Assembly: GCA_964617555.1 (NCBI GenBank)
Contig: CAZTYP010000015.1
Coordinates: 27,776-91,775, forward strand
Length of the DNA stretch: 64,000 nt
Reading direction: 5' to 3'
From: 1-14-2-50-31-20 sp964617555
Lineage (GTDB): Bacteria; Bacteroidota; Ignavibacteria; Ignavibacteriales; Melioribacteraceae
Part shown: positions 24,117 through 33,639 of the stretch, piece by piece
Layout: each line of letters starts with the position of its first letter
How positions within the stretch are numbered: the first letter of the stretch is position 1
Notes under the pieces: generated by a model
What the model was told of the DNA's origin: nothing
Databases searched by the model: none
Seen by the model: only the letters and a program-made list of their open reading frames with translations
Position numbers and translations under genes: made by a program

Positions 24117-25550
24117 ATGGCATCTAAAGAAGAAAAAATTGATATCGAAAAACTTAAAGCGTCGTCAAAACAACCTCCTTCATCTCTTGAAGCTGAACGC
24201 GAAATATTGGGTGCCATGTTGTTGGATAACGAAGCCATTCCCAAGGTCTTTGAAGTATTAAAGCCGGAAACGTTTTACGATCCCAAACACAAAGTTATTT
24301 TTTCCGCAATCCAATCATTATACGAAACTAACGAACCGGTTGATTCCGTTACGCTTTACGAAGAATTGCAAAAGCAAGGAAATACCGAAAAAGCGGGCGG
24401 TGCACTTTATCTTAGCAAGCTTACTCAAGATGTTTCTTCCGCCGCCAATGTTGATTATCATGCCCGTATTGTTTTAGAAAAATGGGTTTTACGCAGACTT
24501 ATTCAATCTTCATTGGAGGTTACTACTTCGGCTTTTGAAGCTAAAGAAGATGTTTTCGATCTGCTTGATTCGGCATCCCAAAAAATGTTCGATATATCAC
24601 AAGATATTACTCAAGGTTCCGTTGTTTCTATGAAGCAAGCCGTAAAAGATGCTTGGGAACGAATTGAATCTATTCATGCCAATAGTCTCGGAACGGTTTC
24701 CGTCCCTACCGGCTATGTACATTTGGATGATTTGTTGGGTGGATATCAAAAATCGGATTTAATTATTATTGCGGCTCGTCCCTCAATGGGTAAAACCGCT
24801 TTTGCGCTCTCCTTTGTTCGAAATGCAGCAATAGAAAATAAAATTCCTATTGCCTTTTTTAGCTTAGAAATGTCGGTAATTCAGTTGGCAACACGTTTAA
24901 TTTCCGCAGAAGCCAGAATGGATGCCCATAGTTTAAGAACGGGAAACTTTAGAGCAAGCGACGGAGCAAAAATAAGTAGAACCGTGCATAAATTAAGCTC
25001 TGCCCCTATATACATTGACGATACTCCGGGGCTTTCGGTTTTGGAATTACGTGCAAAAGCAAGACGTTTACATAAGGAAAAAGGAATAGGCATGGTTGTG
25101 GTAGATTATTTGCAACTGATGAGTGCCGGTAGCAGAGTTGAAAGTCGCGAAAGGGAAATATCAATAATTTCACGCTCGTTAAAAGCTCTTGCAAAAGATT
25201 TGGATATTCCCGTAGTTGCGTTATCGCAATTGAACAGATCGGTTGAATCTACATCGGATAAAAAACCAATGCTTTCGCACCTTCGCGAATCCGGTGCCAT
25301 AGAGCAAGATGCCGATGTTGTAATTTTTCTTTATCGACCGGAATATTACGGACTTAAGCAATTTGCTAACGGAGATTCTACGGAGGGCATTGCCGAAGTT
25401 ATTATAAGCAAACAGCGTAATGGTCCGGTTGGCGATGTTAAATTAAGATTTATAAAAGAATATGCACGTTTCGAAAATCTTGAGTTATTTCATAACGATA
25501 TTGCTCCTGAAGGAGAAGTTGTACCGGATGATGATATTCCACCGATATAG
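24117..25550 (+). CDS. dnaB: Replicative DNA helicase DnaB
   Basis: A 477-residue hexameric helicase that unwinds the replication fork. The N-terminal domain begins PPSSLEAEREILGAMLLDNE. The Walker A motif is ARPSMGKT (220-227). The Walker B region is GMVVVDYLQLMS, followed by the C-terminal RESGAIEQDADVVIFLYRPE and SKQRNGPVGDVKLRFI motifs. No intein interrupts the P-loop or the DnaB C-terminal motifs. It is the last gene of the yicC-gmk-rpoZ-udg-dnaB run, ending 15 bases before the convergent nfo. Confidence 0.97.
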   Translation: MASKEEKIDIEKLKASSKQPPSSLEAEREILGAMLLDNEAIPKVFEVLKPETFYDPKHKVIFSAIQSLYETNEPVDSVTLYEELQKQGNTEKAGGALYLSKLTQDVSSAANVDYHARIVLEKWVLRRLIQSSLEVTTSAFEAKEDVFDLLDSASQKMFDISQDITQGSVVSMKQAVKDAWERIESIHANSLGTVSVPTGYVHLDDLLGGYQKSDLIIIAARPSMGKTAFALSFVRNAAIENKIPIAFFSLEMSVIQLATRLISAEARMDAHSLRTGNFRASDGAKISRTVHKLSSAPIYIDDTPGLSVLELRAKARRLHKEKGIGMVVVDYLQLMSAGSRVESREREISIISRSLKALAKDLDIPVVALSQLNRSVESTSDKKPMLSHLRESGAIEQDADVVIFLYRPEYYGLKQFANGDSTEGIAEVIISKQRNGPVGDVKLRFIKEYARFENLELFHNDIAPEGEVVPDDDIPPI

Positions 25551-25565
25551 GATAGATTATTACTT

Positions 25566-26417
25566 TTATTCAATTAAATTTTTCAGCACCTTTAAGTTTT
25601 CCAAGTCTTCCAATTGCTCTTTCCCTTTGGGCGTTTCCAAAATTTTTGGAATGTGGGTCAGACGTTTATCGTTCATAATATTTTTAAAACCTTCAAGTCC
25701 TATAAATCCTTTCCCTATATGTTCGTGGCGGTCAACTCTGCTGCCAAGTTCTTTTTTACTGTCGTTCATGTGAAAACATTGTAAGCGGTTAAGCCCTATT
25801 ATATTATCAAAATCGGAGATTACCTTTTCGTATTCGTTTTTATCTTTTATATTATAACCGGCAGCAAAAATATGAGCGGTATCTATGCATACGGTAATAC
25901 GCTCTGGAGCATCAACCAATTCTATTATTTTAGCGATATGTTCAAAACGATATCCTAAATTTGTTCCTTGTCCCGCTGTAAGTTCAATCATGCTGCTTAC
26001 ACGAAAGTCTTTTGTCTTTTCGTGAGCCATGTTTAATGATTCCGCAATAATTTTTAATCCTTCTTCTTCTCCTTGTCCTCCGTGTGCTCCCGGATGAAAG
26101 TTTAGATGTTTTATTCCAAGTGTTTCGCAACGTTCAAGCTCGTCAATAAAAGCGTTGCGAGATTTTGCTAAATTTGCTTTATCTTTTGCACAAAGATTAA
26201 TTAAGTATGAATCATGAACAACAATATACCCTATATTTGATGCGGCCCAAAGAGTTTTAAAGTTATTTACCTCTTTCATATCAAGGGGTTTGGCGTTCCA
26301 TCTATTGTTGTTTTTCGAAAAGATTTGAATGGCCGTAAAACCAAGTTTTTCCGCCAATTTAATTGCGTTGGAAACTCCGCCGGCAATAGAGGTATGTGCT
26401 CCGAGTAATTGTTCCAT
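25566..26417 (-). CDS. nfo: Endonuclease IV (AP endonuclease)
   Basis: A 283-residue zinc-dependent enzyme that cuts 5' to abasic sites; it would follow the glycosylase encoded at 23367-24116. It shows the conserved TIM-barrel motifs LLGAHTSIAGG, LNFHPGAHGGQGEEEGLK, MIELTAGQGTNLGYRFEHI, VCIDTAHIFAAGYNI, CFHMNDSKKELGSRVDRHE and HIGKGFIG. These contain the His, Glu and Asp ligands of the three-zinc cluster. It is convergent with dnaB. Its upstream gap of about 80 bases is shared with the divergent anmK. Confidence 0.97.
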   Translation of the reverse strand: MEQLLGAHTSIAGGVSNAIKLAEKLGFTAIQIFSKNNNRWNAKPLDMKEVNNFKTLWAASNIGYIVVHDSYLINLCAKDKANLAKSRNAFIDELERCETLGIKHLNFHPGAHGGQGEEEGLKIIAESLNMAHEKTKDFRVSSMIELTAGQGTNLGYRFEHIAKIIELVDAPERITVCIDTAHIFAAGYNIKDKNEYEKVISDFDNIIGLNRLQCFHMNDSKKELGSRVDRHEHIGKGFIGLEGFKNIMNDKRLTHIPKILETPKGKEQLEDLENLKVLKNLIE

Positions 26418-26499
26418 AAATTTTATCCTTTAAGTCGATTTTTTATTATAAAAATCATATTATTATTTTAATAAAACAAGTAATAATTTTGGTGTAATT

Positions 26500-27684
26500 A
26501 TGGAAAGCTTATTTGAACTTTCGAATAAAGATGAAAAATATGTTATCGGTCTTATGTCCGGTACTTCACTCGACGGAGTAGACGTTGCACTTGTTAAGAT
26601 AGAAAGGAATTGGATTAATACAAGAATAAAATTACTTGGTTTCTTGGAATATCCGTTTCCCGAAGGGTTAAAAGCACTGGTAATAAAAAACTCCGTTAAG
26701 GAAACAAGTAATGTTGAAGATATATCTCAATTAAATTTTTTGATTCCTCAAATTTATTCGGATGCAATTAAAACATTATGTAACGAAATTAATTTTGATT
26801 ACAATAAAATCGATTTAATAGGTTCTCACGGACAAACAATACATCATCTTCCCGTAAAAACAGAGTATTTAAATTATCAAGTAGCTTCAACATTGCAGAT
26901 AGGGGATCCCTCGGTATTGGCTAAACTTACCGGGAAAATAACTGTCGGCGATTTTCGTCCGGCAGATATTGCACTTGGAGGACAAGGTGCCCCCCTTGTG
27001 CCTTATTTTGATTTTCTTCTTTTTCATTCGAGGCAAAAGAACAGAGGGCTATTGAACATTGGCGGAATTTCCAATTTGACCGTGTTGAATAAAGAGAAAG
27101 GACAGAATGATGTTCTTGCTTTTGATACCGGACCGGGTAATATGATGATTGACTTATTAATGAAGCGGTTTTATAATAAGGAATTTGATAACAACGGAGA
27201 AATTGCAGCTTCCGGTAAATTAGATAAAGATTTGCTTCTTGCTCTAATTACAAAAGACAATTTTATTGAAAAAACTCCTCCTAAATCTACCGGACGGGAA
27301 TATTACGGAATGGAATTTCTTGCTCCTTTATTAAATGAATTTAAAAACGTTTCAAGTAAAGATTGGTTGAATACAGTTACAATGTTTACGGCATATGCTG
27401 TTTACAGAAATTATGAAAAGTTTGTTAAAGCCGAAACCGAACTTGAAGAGCTTTTTGTAAGTGGCGGAGGTGCAAAAAATAAATTTTTATACGAATCTCT
27501 TGCACATTATTTTGAAAATATAGAGGTAAAAGTGATTGATGAAATAGGGGTTTCGGCCGATGCCAAAGAAGCAATCTGTTTTGCAGTTTTGGCTAACGAA
27601 ACAATAAGCGGTAATCCCTCTAACATTCCCCGTACTACCGGAGCTGCCAAGCCGACAATACTGGGCAAAATCTGTTTACCGTAA
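26500..27684 (+). CDS. anmK: Anhydro-N-acetylmuramic acid kinase
   Basis: A 394-residue ASKHA-family kinase that hydrolyses and phosphorylates anhydro-MurNAc to MurNAc-6-phosphate during peptidoglycan recycling. The diagnostic start is GLMSGTSLDGVDVALV (17-32). Other blocks are GSHGQTIHHLP, VGDFRPADIALGGQGAPLVP, LNIGGISNLTVL and FDTGPGNMMIDL. The frame matches the family over its whole length. It is followed 12 bases later by the glycerate kinase gene; no MurQ or NagZ is nearby. Confidence 0.95.
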   Translation: MESLFELSNKDEKYVIGLMSGTSLDGVDVALVKIERNWINTRIKLLGFLEYPFPEGLKALVIKNSVKETSNVEDISQLNFLIPQIYSDAIKTLCNEINFDYNKIDLIGSHGQTIHHLPVKTEYLNYQVASTLQIGDPSVLAKLTGKITVGDFRPADIALGGQGAPLVPYFDFLLFHSRQKNRGLLNIGGISNLTVLNKEKGQNDVLAFDTGPGNMMIDLLMKRFYNKEFDNNGEIAASGKLDKDLLLALITKDNFIEKTPPKSTGREYYGMEFLAPLLNEFKNVSSKDWLNTVTMFTAYAVYRNYEKFVKAETELEELFVSGGGAKNKFLYESLAHYFENIEVKVIDEIGVSADAKEAICFAVLANETISGNPSNIPRTTGAAKPTILGKICLP

Positions 27685-27696
27685 TTAACAATTATT

Positions 27697-29031
27697 ATGT
27701 ACGAAGAGCAATTAATAAAAGATGCATTGAACTTTTTTCATGCCGGTGTTAATTCGGTTCTTCCCGAAACGCTTTTTAGAGAAAAAATTATTCTCAAACA
27801 CGGCAGATTGATAATTAGCGATGTTAACGGCATTTTCGAACATATAGAACTAAATAAATATAGGCGAATAATTATTATAGGTGCGGGTAAAGCATCGGCA
27901 GCGATGGCAAAAGAATTGGAAAATTTGCTTTTATCCGCAAAAATTGAAATCACCGGGGTTGTAGTAACAAAACCAGGGTGTTTGGTAAACTTAAAAAAAG
28001 TTCAGGTTCTTAAAGCAGGGCATCCCATACCCGACAAAAAAGGAATAGATGCGGCGAAAAAAATATTGTCTGTTGCTTCTTCTGCCGATAAAAACGATTT
28101 GGTAATCAACCTTCTTTCCGGTGGTGCTTCTTCGCTTTTGCCCTTTCCCGTAAAGGGAATTTCGTTAAGCGATAAAATTAAAATTACAAATTTATTGCTA
28201 CAAAAAGGTCTTTCCATTCACGAAATAAATGTAATACGAAAACATTTATCGAAAATTAAGGGAGGTAAATTATTGCGCTATACTTATCCGGCAAAGGTGG
28301 TTTCGTTAATAATTTCGGATGTGATAGGTGATAATCCCGATATTATCGGTTCAGGGCTTACCGTACCGGATACTCTTACACGTTCGGATGTGATGAAAAT
28401 AATTAATAAATATAATTTAGCTGATAACCTTCCCAAAAGAGTTTTAAACTTTTTGCTTAACGAACAAGAAAGCATGAAAAACAGTTACCCGATTTCGGAT
28501 TTTTCAAATATTATAATTGCCAACAACGCTAAGGCGTTATCCCGTATTAATGAGGCAGCAACACAAGCAGGATATATCTCCAATATTGTTAATACAAGTC
28601 TTTCTGGCGAAGCAAGTAAAGCAGGTAAGAAAATTGCAATAAGTATTTTGAAATTTAAAAGAAATTTGCGGCAAAAAAATAAAAAATATTGTTTTATATA
28701 TGGAGGTGAAACAACCGTAACAATTAAGGGTAAAGGTAAAGGAGGACGTAGTCAAGAACTGGCTCTTGCGGCGGCAACGGAATTAAAAGGGGAAAAATAT
28801 ATTGTGTTATTAAGTGCGGGTACCGACGGCAATGACGGGCCTACCGATGCGGCCGGAGCTTTTTGTACGGGAAGTACAGTTATACTTGGTGAAAAACTAG
28901 GGCTTGACGCTGTGGAATACATTGGTAACAATAATTCTTATCACTATTTTTCCAAGATTCAACAAATTATCAAAACCGGAATTACTTGTACAAATGTTGC
29001 AGATGTTGTGATTGTGTTATTCTATGTGTGA
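27697..29031 (+). CDS. Glycerate 2-kinase (GckA/TtuD type, MOFRL family)
   Basis: A 444-residue cytosolic kinase that phosphorylates D-glycerate at the 2-position. The N-terminal DUF4147 domain includes IIIGAGKASAAMAKELE and LLSGGASSLLPFPVKG, then NVIRKHLSKIKGGKLLRYTY and SDVIGDNPDIIGSGLTVPD. The C-terminal MOFRL domain has YGGETTVTIKGKGKGGRSQE and SAGTDGNDGPTDAAGAFC. The family is complete. The stop codon TGA is the first triplet of an 18-base perfect palindrome. Confidence 0.93.
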   Translation: MYEEQLIKDALNFFHAGVNSVLPETLFREKIILKHGRLIISDVNGIFEHIELNKYRRIIIIGAGKASAAMAKELENLLLSAKIEITGVVVTKPGCLVNLKKVQVLKAGHPIPDKKGIDAAKKILSVASSADKNDLVINLLSGGASSLLPFPVKGISLSDKIKITNLLLQKGLSIHEINVIRKHLSKIKGGKLLRYTYPAKVVSLIISDVIGDNPDIIGSGLTVPDTLTRSDVMKIINKYNLADNLPKRVLNFLLNEQESMKNSYPISDFSNIIIANNAKALSRINEAATQAGYISNIVNTSLSGEASKAGKKIAISILKFKRNLRQKNKKYCFIYGGETTVTIKGKGKGGRSQELALAAATELKGEKYIVLLSAGTDGNDGPTDAAGAFCTGSTVILGEKLGLDAVEYIGNNNSYHYFSKIQQIIKTGITCTNVADVVIVLFYV

Positions 29032-29046
29032 GAAAAATTTTTCTCA
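29029..29046 (+). terminator. Perfect palindrome at the end of the glycerate kinase gene
   Basis: TGAGAAAAATTTTTCTCA is a perfect 18-base palindrome whose first three bases are the stop codon. As RNA it could form a short A-U rich hairpin and stop or stabilise the transcript; as DNA it could be a protein-binding site. There is no G+C-rich stem or clean T tract, so assignment as a terminator is weak. Confidence 0.4.
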
Positions 29047-29157
29047 TATACGAACAAGCGAATTATCATATATTTTAATAACTTTAAGTTTGCTAAATAA
29101 TCTATTAGTTGCATGCTGTTAAGGTGAATACAGTTGTTCTAAACAATAAATAATCAT

Positions 29158-29892
29158 ATGAAAAAAAATATTATTCTTTTGTTTTTATTAACTACCGCTA
29201 CATTTGCACAGATGAGTAGCCAAATAGGATGGATGAGTAAGTTCGGACTTGCCGGTGGTGTAAATGCATCGTGGATTTTTCCTAATTACGATGAAATTAA
29301 CAAACAACTTCCTGAATTCGGAATAAATGAAAAATTCAGCGGCGGATTATTAACTTGGGGCGGAAGCGGTTACGTATATTTAATGATTATTGATAATCTC
29401 AGAATTGGCGGAATGGGGTTTGGCGGTTCTCAATCTCTAAATACCAATACCCCTAATTATAATCGTGAAGTTATTTATAAAATTGGCGGAGGTGCTTTTA
29501 CTGTTGAGTATTCTTTGCCGTTTATTAAGAAGATTGGTGTTTCTGTGGGGGGAATGATTGGTGGCGGTTCACTTAGCGTTGAGTTGTATCAGTTTAATAT
29601 TAACGGCGAAATAAGCTGGGATGATTCTTGGGAAATTTTTAACGTTAGGACCGGTACAAAAAATTTTAGTCGTGTTATGAATTGTTCCTATTTTACATTA
29701 ACGCCAACATTTAATGTTGATATTCCTCTTACAAGATTTTTTGCAATTCGCGTGGGAACCGGTTATCAATTTACGATGAATGAAAATTGGGAATTGGCTA
29801 ACGGACAGAGTTTAAGCGGTGTTCCCTCAAGTGTAAACGGAGATGCTTTCTTTATTCAAACTGGAATTTACTTGGGCTTTTTTGCTTTTTAA
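29158..29892 (+). CDS. Exported uncharacterised protein, probable outer-membrane barrel
   Basis: A 244-residue protein with a signal peptide (MKKNIILLFLLTTATFAQ). The mature part is rich in Gly, Phe, Tyr and Trp with alternating strands (GLAGGVNASWIFPNYD, IGGMGFGGSQSLN, VGGMIGGGSLSVELYQF) and ends in FFAF. This is consistent with a small eight-stranded-type barrel. I do not recognise a family. It lies 12 bases before rfbB at the edge of the polysaccharide locus, so it may be transcribed with it, but a role in polysaccharide export is not shown. Confidence 0.7.
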   Translation: MKKNIILLFLLTTATFAQMSSQIGWMSKFGLAGGVNASWIFPNYDEINKQLPEFGINEKFSGGLLTWGGSGYVYLMIIDNLRIGGMGFGGSQSLNTNTPNYNREVIYKIGGGAFTVEYSLPFIKKIGVSVGGMIGGGSLSVELYQFNINGEISWDDSWEIFNVRTGTKNFSRVMNCSYFTLTPTFNVDIPLTRFFAIRVGTGYQFTMNENWELANGQSLSGVPSSVNGDAFFIQTGIYLGFFAF

Positions 29893-29904
29893 AAAAGTGA
29901 TTTT

Positions 29905-30918
29905 ATGAAAAATATTTTAATTACAGGTGGTGCGGGATTTATCGGTAGTAATTTTATTAATCATCTTCTGACAAAACGAGATGATGTTAATGTTGTAAAT
30001 TTAGATGCTTTAACTTATGCGGGAAATTTGGAAAATTTGAAAAATTCCGAGAATAATCCTAATTATCATTTTGTTAAAGGAGATATTACCGATAGGGTAA
30101 CACTCAATTCCGTTTTTGAAAAATATAAAATAGATAATGTTATTAATTTTGCCGCAGAATCTCACGTTGACCGTTCCATACTAGGTTCCGAAATTTTTTT
30201 TCAAACAAATGTAATGGGCACAAACGTTTTACTTGAAGTTTCAAAAAAATATGGAGTTGAAAAATTTGTACAAGTTTCTACAGACGAGGTTTACGGAAGT
30301 CTTGGTAAAGAAGGCAAGTTTACCGAAAATTCGCCGATAAATCCAAACAGTCCATATTCGGCAAGTAAAGCTTCTGCGGATTTGATGGCGCTTGCATTCC
30401 AGCGTACATATGGTCTTCCGGTAATTGTTACCCGTTGCTCTAATAATTACGGGCCTTTTCAATTCCCCGAAAAATTAATTCCACTAATGATATTAAACTC
30501 ATTGAACAACAAAAAACTTCCCGTTTACGGTAACGGATTGAATGTACGTGATTGGATTTATGTTGTTGACCATAATAGAGCCGTTGAGTTGGTTTGGGAA
30601 AAAGGAAAGATTGGCGAAGTATATAATATAGGTGCTAACCAAGAAATGACAAATATTGAAATAATTAAGTTAATTTTAAATTATGTGGGGAAATCCGAAA
30701 AGCTTATTGAATTTATAAAAGACAGGCCGGGGCATGATAAACGATATGCAATTGATTCAACAAAAATAGAAACAGAACTTGGTTGGAAACCGGAATTTAG
30801 ATTTGATGAAGCAATCAAAAGAACTATTGATTGGTATCTTGAAAATAAAACTTGGTGGAAAAGAATTCTAAACGGTGAATATAAAGAATATTATAAATTA
30901 CAATATGAAAAAGGATAA
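29905..30918 (+). CDS. rfbB: dTDP-glucose 4,6-dehydratase
   Basis: A 337-residue short-chain dehydrogenase that makes dTDP-4-keto-6-deoxyglucose for deoxysugar synthesis. The Rossmann motif is TGGAGFIGSNF (7-17). The catalytic stretches are VSTDEVYGSLGKEG and SPYSASKASADLMA, and the substrate-binding parts are CSNNYGPFQFPEKLIPLMI and YVVDHNRAVELV. Its usual partners rfbA, rfbC and rfbD are not in the window. It starts the polysaccharide locus that continues to 41503. Confidence 0.95.
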   Translation: MKNILITGGAGFIGSNFINHLLTKRDDVNVVNLDALTYAGNLENLKNSENNPNYHFVKGDITDRVTLNSVFEKYKIDNVINFAAESHVDRSILGSEIFFQTNVMGTNVLLEVSKKYGVEKFVQVSTDEVYGSLGKEGKFTENSPINPNSPYSASKASADLMALAFQRTYGLPVIVTRCSNNYGPFQFPEKLIPLMILNSLNNKKLPVYGNGLNVRDWIYVVDHNRAVELVWEKGKIGEVYNIGANQEMTNIEIIKLILNYVGKSEKLIEFIKDRPGHDKRYAIDSTKIETELGWKPEFRFDEAIKRTIDWYLENKTWWKRILNGEYKEYYKLQYEKG

Positions 30919-30981
30919 TTCTAAAATTATTATAAAAAAAATAGTAGCAAAATGCTTTACGGTAAAAAAAGGAAATAAATA

Positions 30982-32400
30982 ATGAAAGTTAAAATTTTAA
31001 TATTTACAATTTTGTTTTCTGTTATTCTTTATTCTCAAGATTTAACTACGGCAGCAGATAACAGCGGTTTATTGGCCCTTAATAAAATCTCCGTAACAAT
31101 TGGAGGCGATTTTATTACTAACGGTACGTTTTCCGCATTGGCAACAGAGAGAGTAGATGAATTTATTACTCGTATATATAACGAATATCGTCTGGCATTG
31201 CTCTCTACAGTCCGCGATGCAAAAGCATTTGCAGAGTTGAAAAAAGAGATTGACGAATATTCCGAACGAGGAATAGAACTTAAGCATATGGATGGGTCCG
31301 AACAACTTATTGATTTAAAAAAATTCCGTTTAACAGCAGACTATTCAAACAACCCCTATTTGCTTAACGGCGATGTTATTATTTTTCCTCAATTGGATTA
31401 TAAAAGAAATTTTGTGGAAGTTGAAGGAGCCGTAAACAAACCCGTACAATTCCAGTTTGTTGAAGGGGATAAACTTTCCGATGCCATACTTTTTGCCAGA
31501 GGAATTAACCCCGCTTACGAACAGCCGTTAAAAATAGAGATTGTAAGGCTTTCGTACGACGGGATGAATGAAGAAATTATTACGGCAACATTGGAAGAAA
31601 ATCCTCCGCTAAAAAGAGGAGACAGAATAAGAGTGGTTGCCGATGAAACTCAAAAAAAAGATTTTAAAGTTCTTGTGGGCGGAGAAGTTAATAAACCCGG
31701 ATATATTTTTATAACAAAAAATAATACTACAATAAAAGAGGTAATTGAAAAAGCCGGAGGATTTAAAGAAGATGCGGATTTAACTAATGCAGAATTAATT
31801 CGAGGCACCTTGAAAACAAAAGAAAATAACGAACAAGAACAGCCCTTCCAGAACAGAAGACGTTCATTTAATCTTCAAGCTTTTTCAGTCCAAACCGATT
31901 TGTTAATGATGAACAGAATGGCAAACATTGAGCCGGAAGATTCCGTCAGTTTAAGAACGGATAATCAATTACGTTTAGCAAAATCGATTGCAACCATAGA
32001 TTTTACAAAGGTGCTTAACGACTCTTCCGATAACAGTAAATTTATTGTTAGGGACGGCGATATTATTTACATTCCCGAAAAAACTAATCTTGTTTATTTA
32101 TACGGACAAGTTATGAATCCGGGATATGTAGATTTTGTTGAGGGTAAGGATTATCAATACTACATAGATAAAGCCGGCGGGCTTGGTAATGCGGCAAAGA
32201 GCGAGGTTTATCTTATTAAAGGGAAAACAAGGGCATACATAGATATGACCGATAGTGATTACTCGTACAAAATTGAATCGGGAGATTATATTTGGGTGCC
32301 AAAAGATATTCCTCGTACATTCGATTTCTATTTAACCCGAACAGCACGTATTGCTGCAATTATTGGTGCAATGGCAACGGTAGTTTTGTTATTTAAATAA
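30982..32400 (+). CDS. Wza-like polysaccharide export protein with SLBB repeats
   Basis: A 472-residue exported protein with a signal peptide (MKVKILIFTILFSVILYSQ), without a lipobox Cys. It carries three SLBB-type segments beginning VEVEGAVNKPVQFQFVEGD, VLVGGEVNKPGYIFITKN and VYLYGQVMNPGYVDFVEGKD, each followed by a helix and the AGG or ARG motif. A membrane helix lies at the C terminus (IAAIIGAMATVVLLF). Such proteins build the outer-membrane or periplasmic channel for capsule and exopolysaccharide. It is 17 bases upstream of the chain-length gene, as in Wzy-dependent systems. Confidence 0.88.
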   Translation: MKVKILIFTILFSVILYSQDLTTAADNSGLLALNKISVTIGGDFITNGTFSALATERVDEFITRIYNEYRLALLSTVRDAKAFAELKKEIDEYSERGIELKHMDGSEQLIDLKKFRLTADYSNNPYLLNGDVIIFPQLDYKRNFVEVEGAVNKPVQFQFVEGDKLSDAILFARGINPAYEQPLKIEIVRLSYDGMNEEIITATLEENPPLKRGDRIRVVADETQKKDFKVLVGGEVNKPGYIFITKNNTTIKEVIEKAGGFKEDADLTNAELIRGTLKTKENNEQEQPFQNRRRSFNLQAFSVQTDLLMMNRMANIEPEDSVSLRTDNQLRLAKSIATIDFTKVLNDSSDNSKFIVRDGDIIYIPEKTNLVYLYGQVMNPGYVDFVEGKDYQYYIDKAGGLGNAAKSEVYLIKGKTRAYIDMTDSDYSYKIESGDYIWVPKDIPRTFDFYLTRTARIAAIIGAMATVVLLFK

Positions 32401-32417
32401 AAAGAAGAGATATATAT

Positions 32418-33638
32418 ATGTCAGAAATAAAAGAAAAAAAAGAAGTTACTTTTACGGATTATTTGAGTGTATTATATAAGTGGAAAAAGTTTTTAATAAT
32501 TAATTTGGTTGTTGTTACGGTAATAGCAACAGCAGTATCCTTTTTAATACCCGAAACATTCAAATCAACTGCAAGTGTAATGTTAGCCCCTAAAAATTCA
32601 TTAGGCGGATTAGGAAGTTTGGTTAGCGGTAATTCGGCATTATCCCTTGGTGCCAAATTAATAGGAGTAGGAGGGAACACGGACGAAGATTTAATACTTG
32701 GTTTGTTGAATAGTAGAACCATAATTGAAAAGGTTGTTAATAAATTTAATTTATATGAATATTATAATGTTGAAGATGAAAATTTTGATAAACTTATGAA
32801 AAAAATGTCCGATGATATAATATTTGAACCGAATGAATATGGGATGATAGAAGTTAGCGTTATAAATAAAAATCCGAAATTGAGTGCTGATATGGCTAAT
32901 TATTTCGTGATTTTAGCTGATAGTATGAATATTGAATTAGCAATAAAAAATGCAAAAGAGAACAGAAAATTTATAGAAAAAAGATACTTGAAAAATGTTG
33001 CTGATTTAAGAAAGGCCGAAGATTCAATGTATGTTTTTCAAAAAAAATACGGAATTTTTGCCGTGCCGGAACAATTGGAAGTTGCAGTAAAAGTTTCTGC
33101 GGAAATTGAATCCGAATTGGCACAACGCGAAATTATGCTACATATGTTAAAAGAATCTCAGGGTGTAAATTCTCCGCAATATTTAAGTTTGCTTTCCGAA
33201 GTGAAAATATTAAGAAAAAAAGTGAATGAATTAAAATATTCCGATAAACTTTCTTCTGTTTCAAATGTTTTATTCCCTTTCAAAAAAATGCCGGATATAA
33301 TTATTGAATATTACAGGCTATATCGTGAAGTGGAAATACAAAACAAAATAATAGAATTTACTTTACCGATGTATGAGCAAGCCAAGGTGGAAGAACAAAA
33401 AAGTATTCCCACATTATTAACAATCGACAAAGCTGTCCCCGCACAATTAAAGTATGCACCTAAAAAAGCGTTTATTATTTTGGCTGCTTTTTTTCTAACC
33501 ATGTTTTTTGTGATATTTTTAATATTCCTTTTTGAAAGCATTATGCAAAACAGTAACGAAAAAAATCCTTTCGAGAAAAAATTAAAATCGTTTGTTGATA
33601 GAATTATTGCTATTTATAAATTACAACTTTTTTCGTAA
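32418..33638 (+). CDS. Wzz/GumC-type chain-length determinant protein
   Basis: A 406-residue polysaccharide co-polymerase. It has a cytosolic N terminus, a membrane helix (about 29-49; FLIINLVVVTVIATAVSFLI), a periplasmic helical domain with long coiled-coil-like stretches (about 170-310), and a second membrane helix (about 353-375). The proline-rich motif IDKAVPAQLKYAPKKAF before the second helix is the family signature. It lacks the tyrosine-kinase domain seen in many Gram-negative Wzc proteins, so phosphorylation control, if any, must come from elsewhere. Confidence 0.87.
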   Translation: MSEIKEKKEVTFTDYLSVLYKWKKFLIINLVVVTVIATAVSFLIPETFKSTASVMLAPKNSLGGLGSLVSGNSALSLGAKLIGVGGNTDEDLILGLLNSRTIIEKVVNKFNLYEYYNVEDENFDKLMKKMSDDIIFEPNEYGMIEVSVINKNPKLSADMANYFVILADSMNIELAIKNAKENRKFIEKRYLKNVADLRKAEDSMYVFQKKYGIFAVPEQLEVAVKVSAEIESELAQREIMLHMLKESQGVNSPQYLSLLSEVKILRKKVNELKYSDKLSSVSNVLFPFKKMPDIIIEYYRLYREVEIQNKIIEFTLPMYEQAKVEEQKSIPTLLTIDKAVPAQLKYAPKKAFIILAAFFLTMFFVIFLIFLFESIMQNSNEKNPFEKKLKSFVDRIIAIYKLQLFS

Positions 33639-33639
33639 A

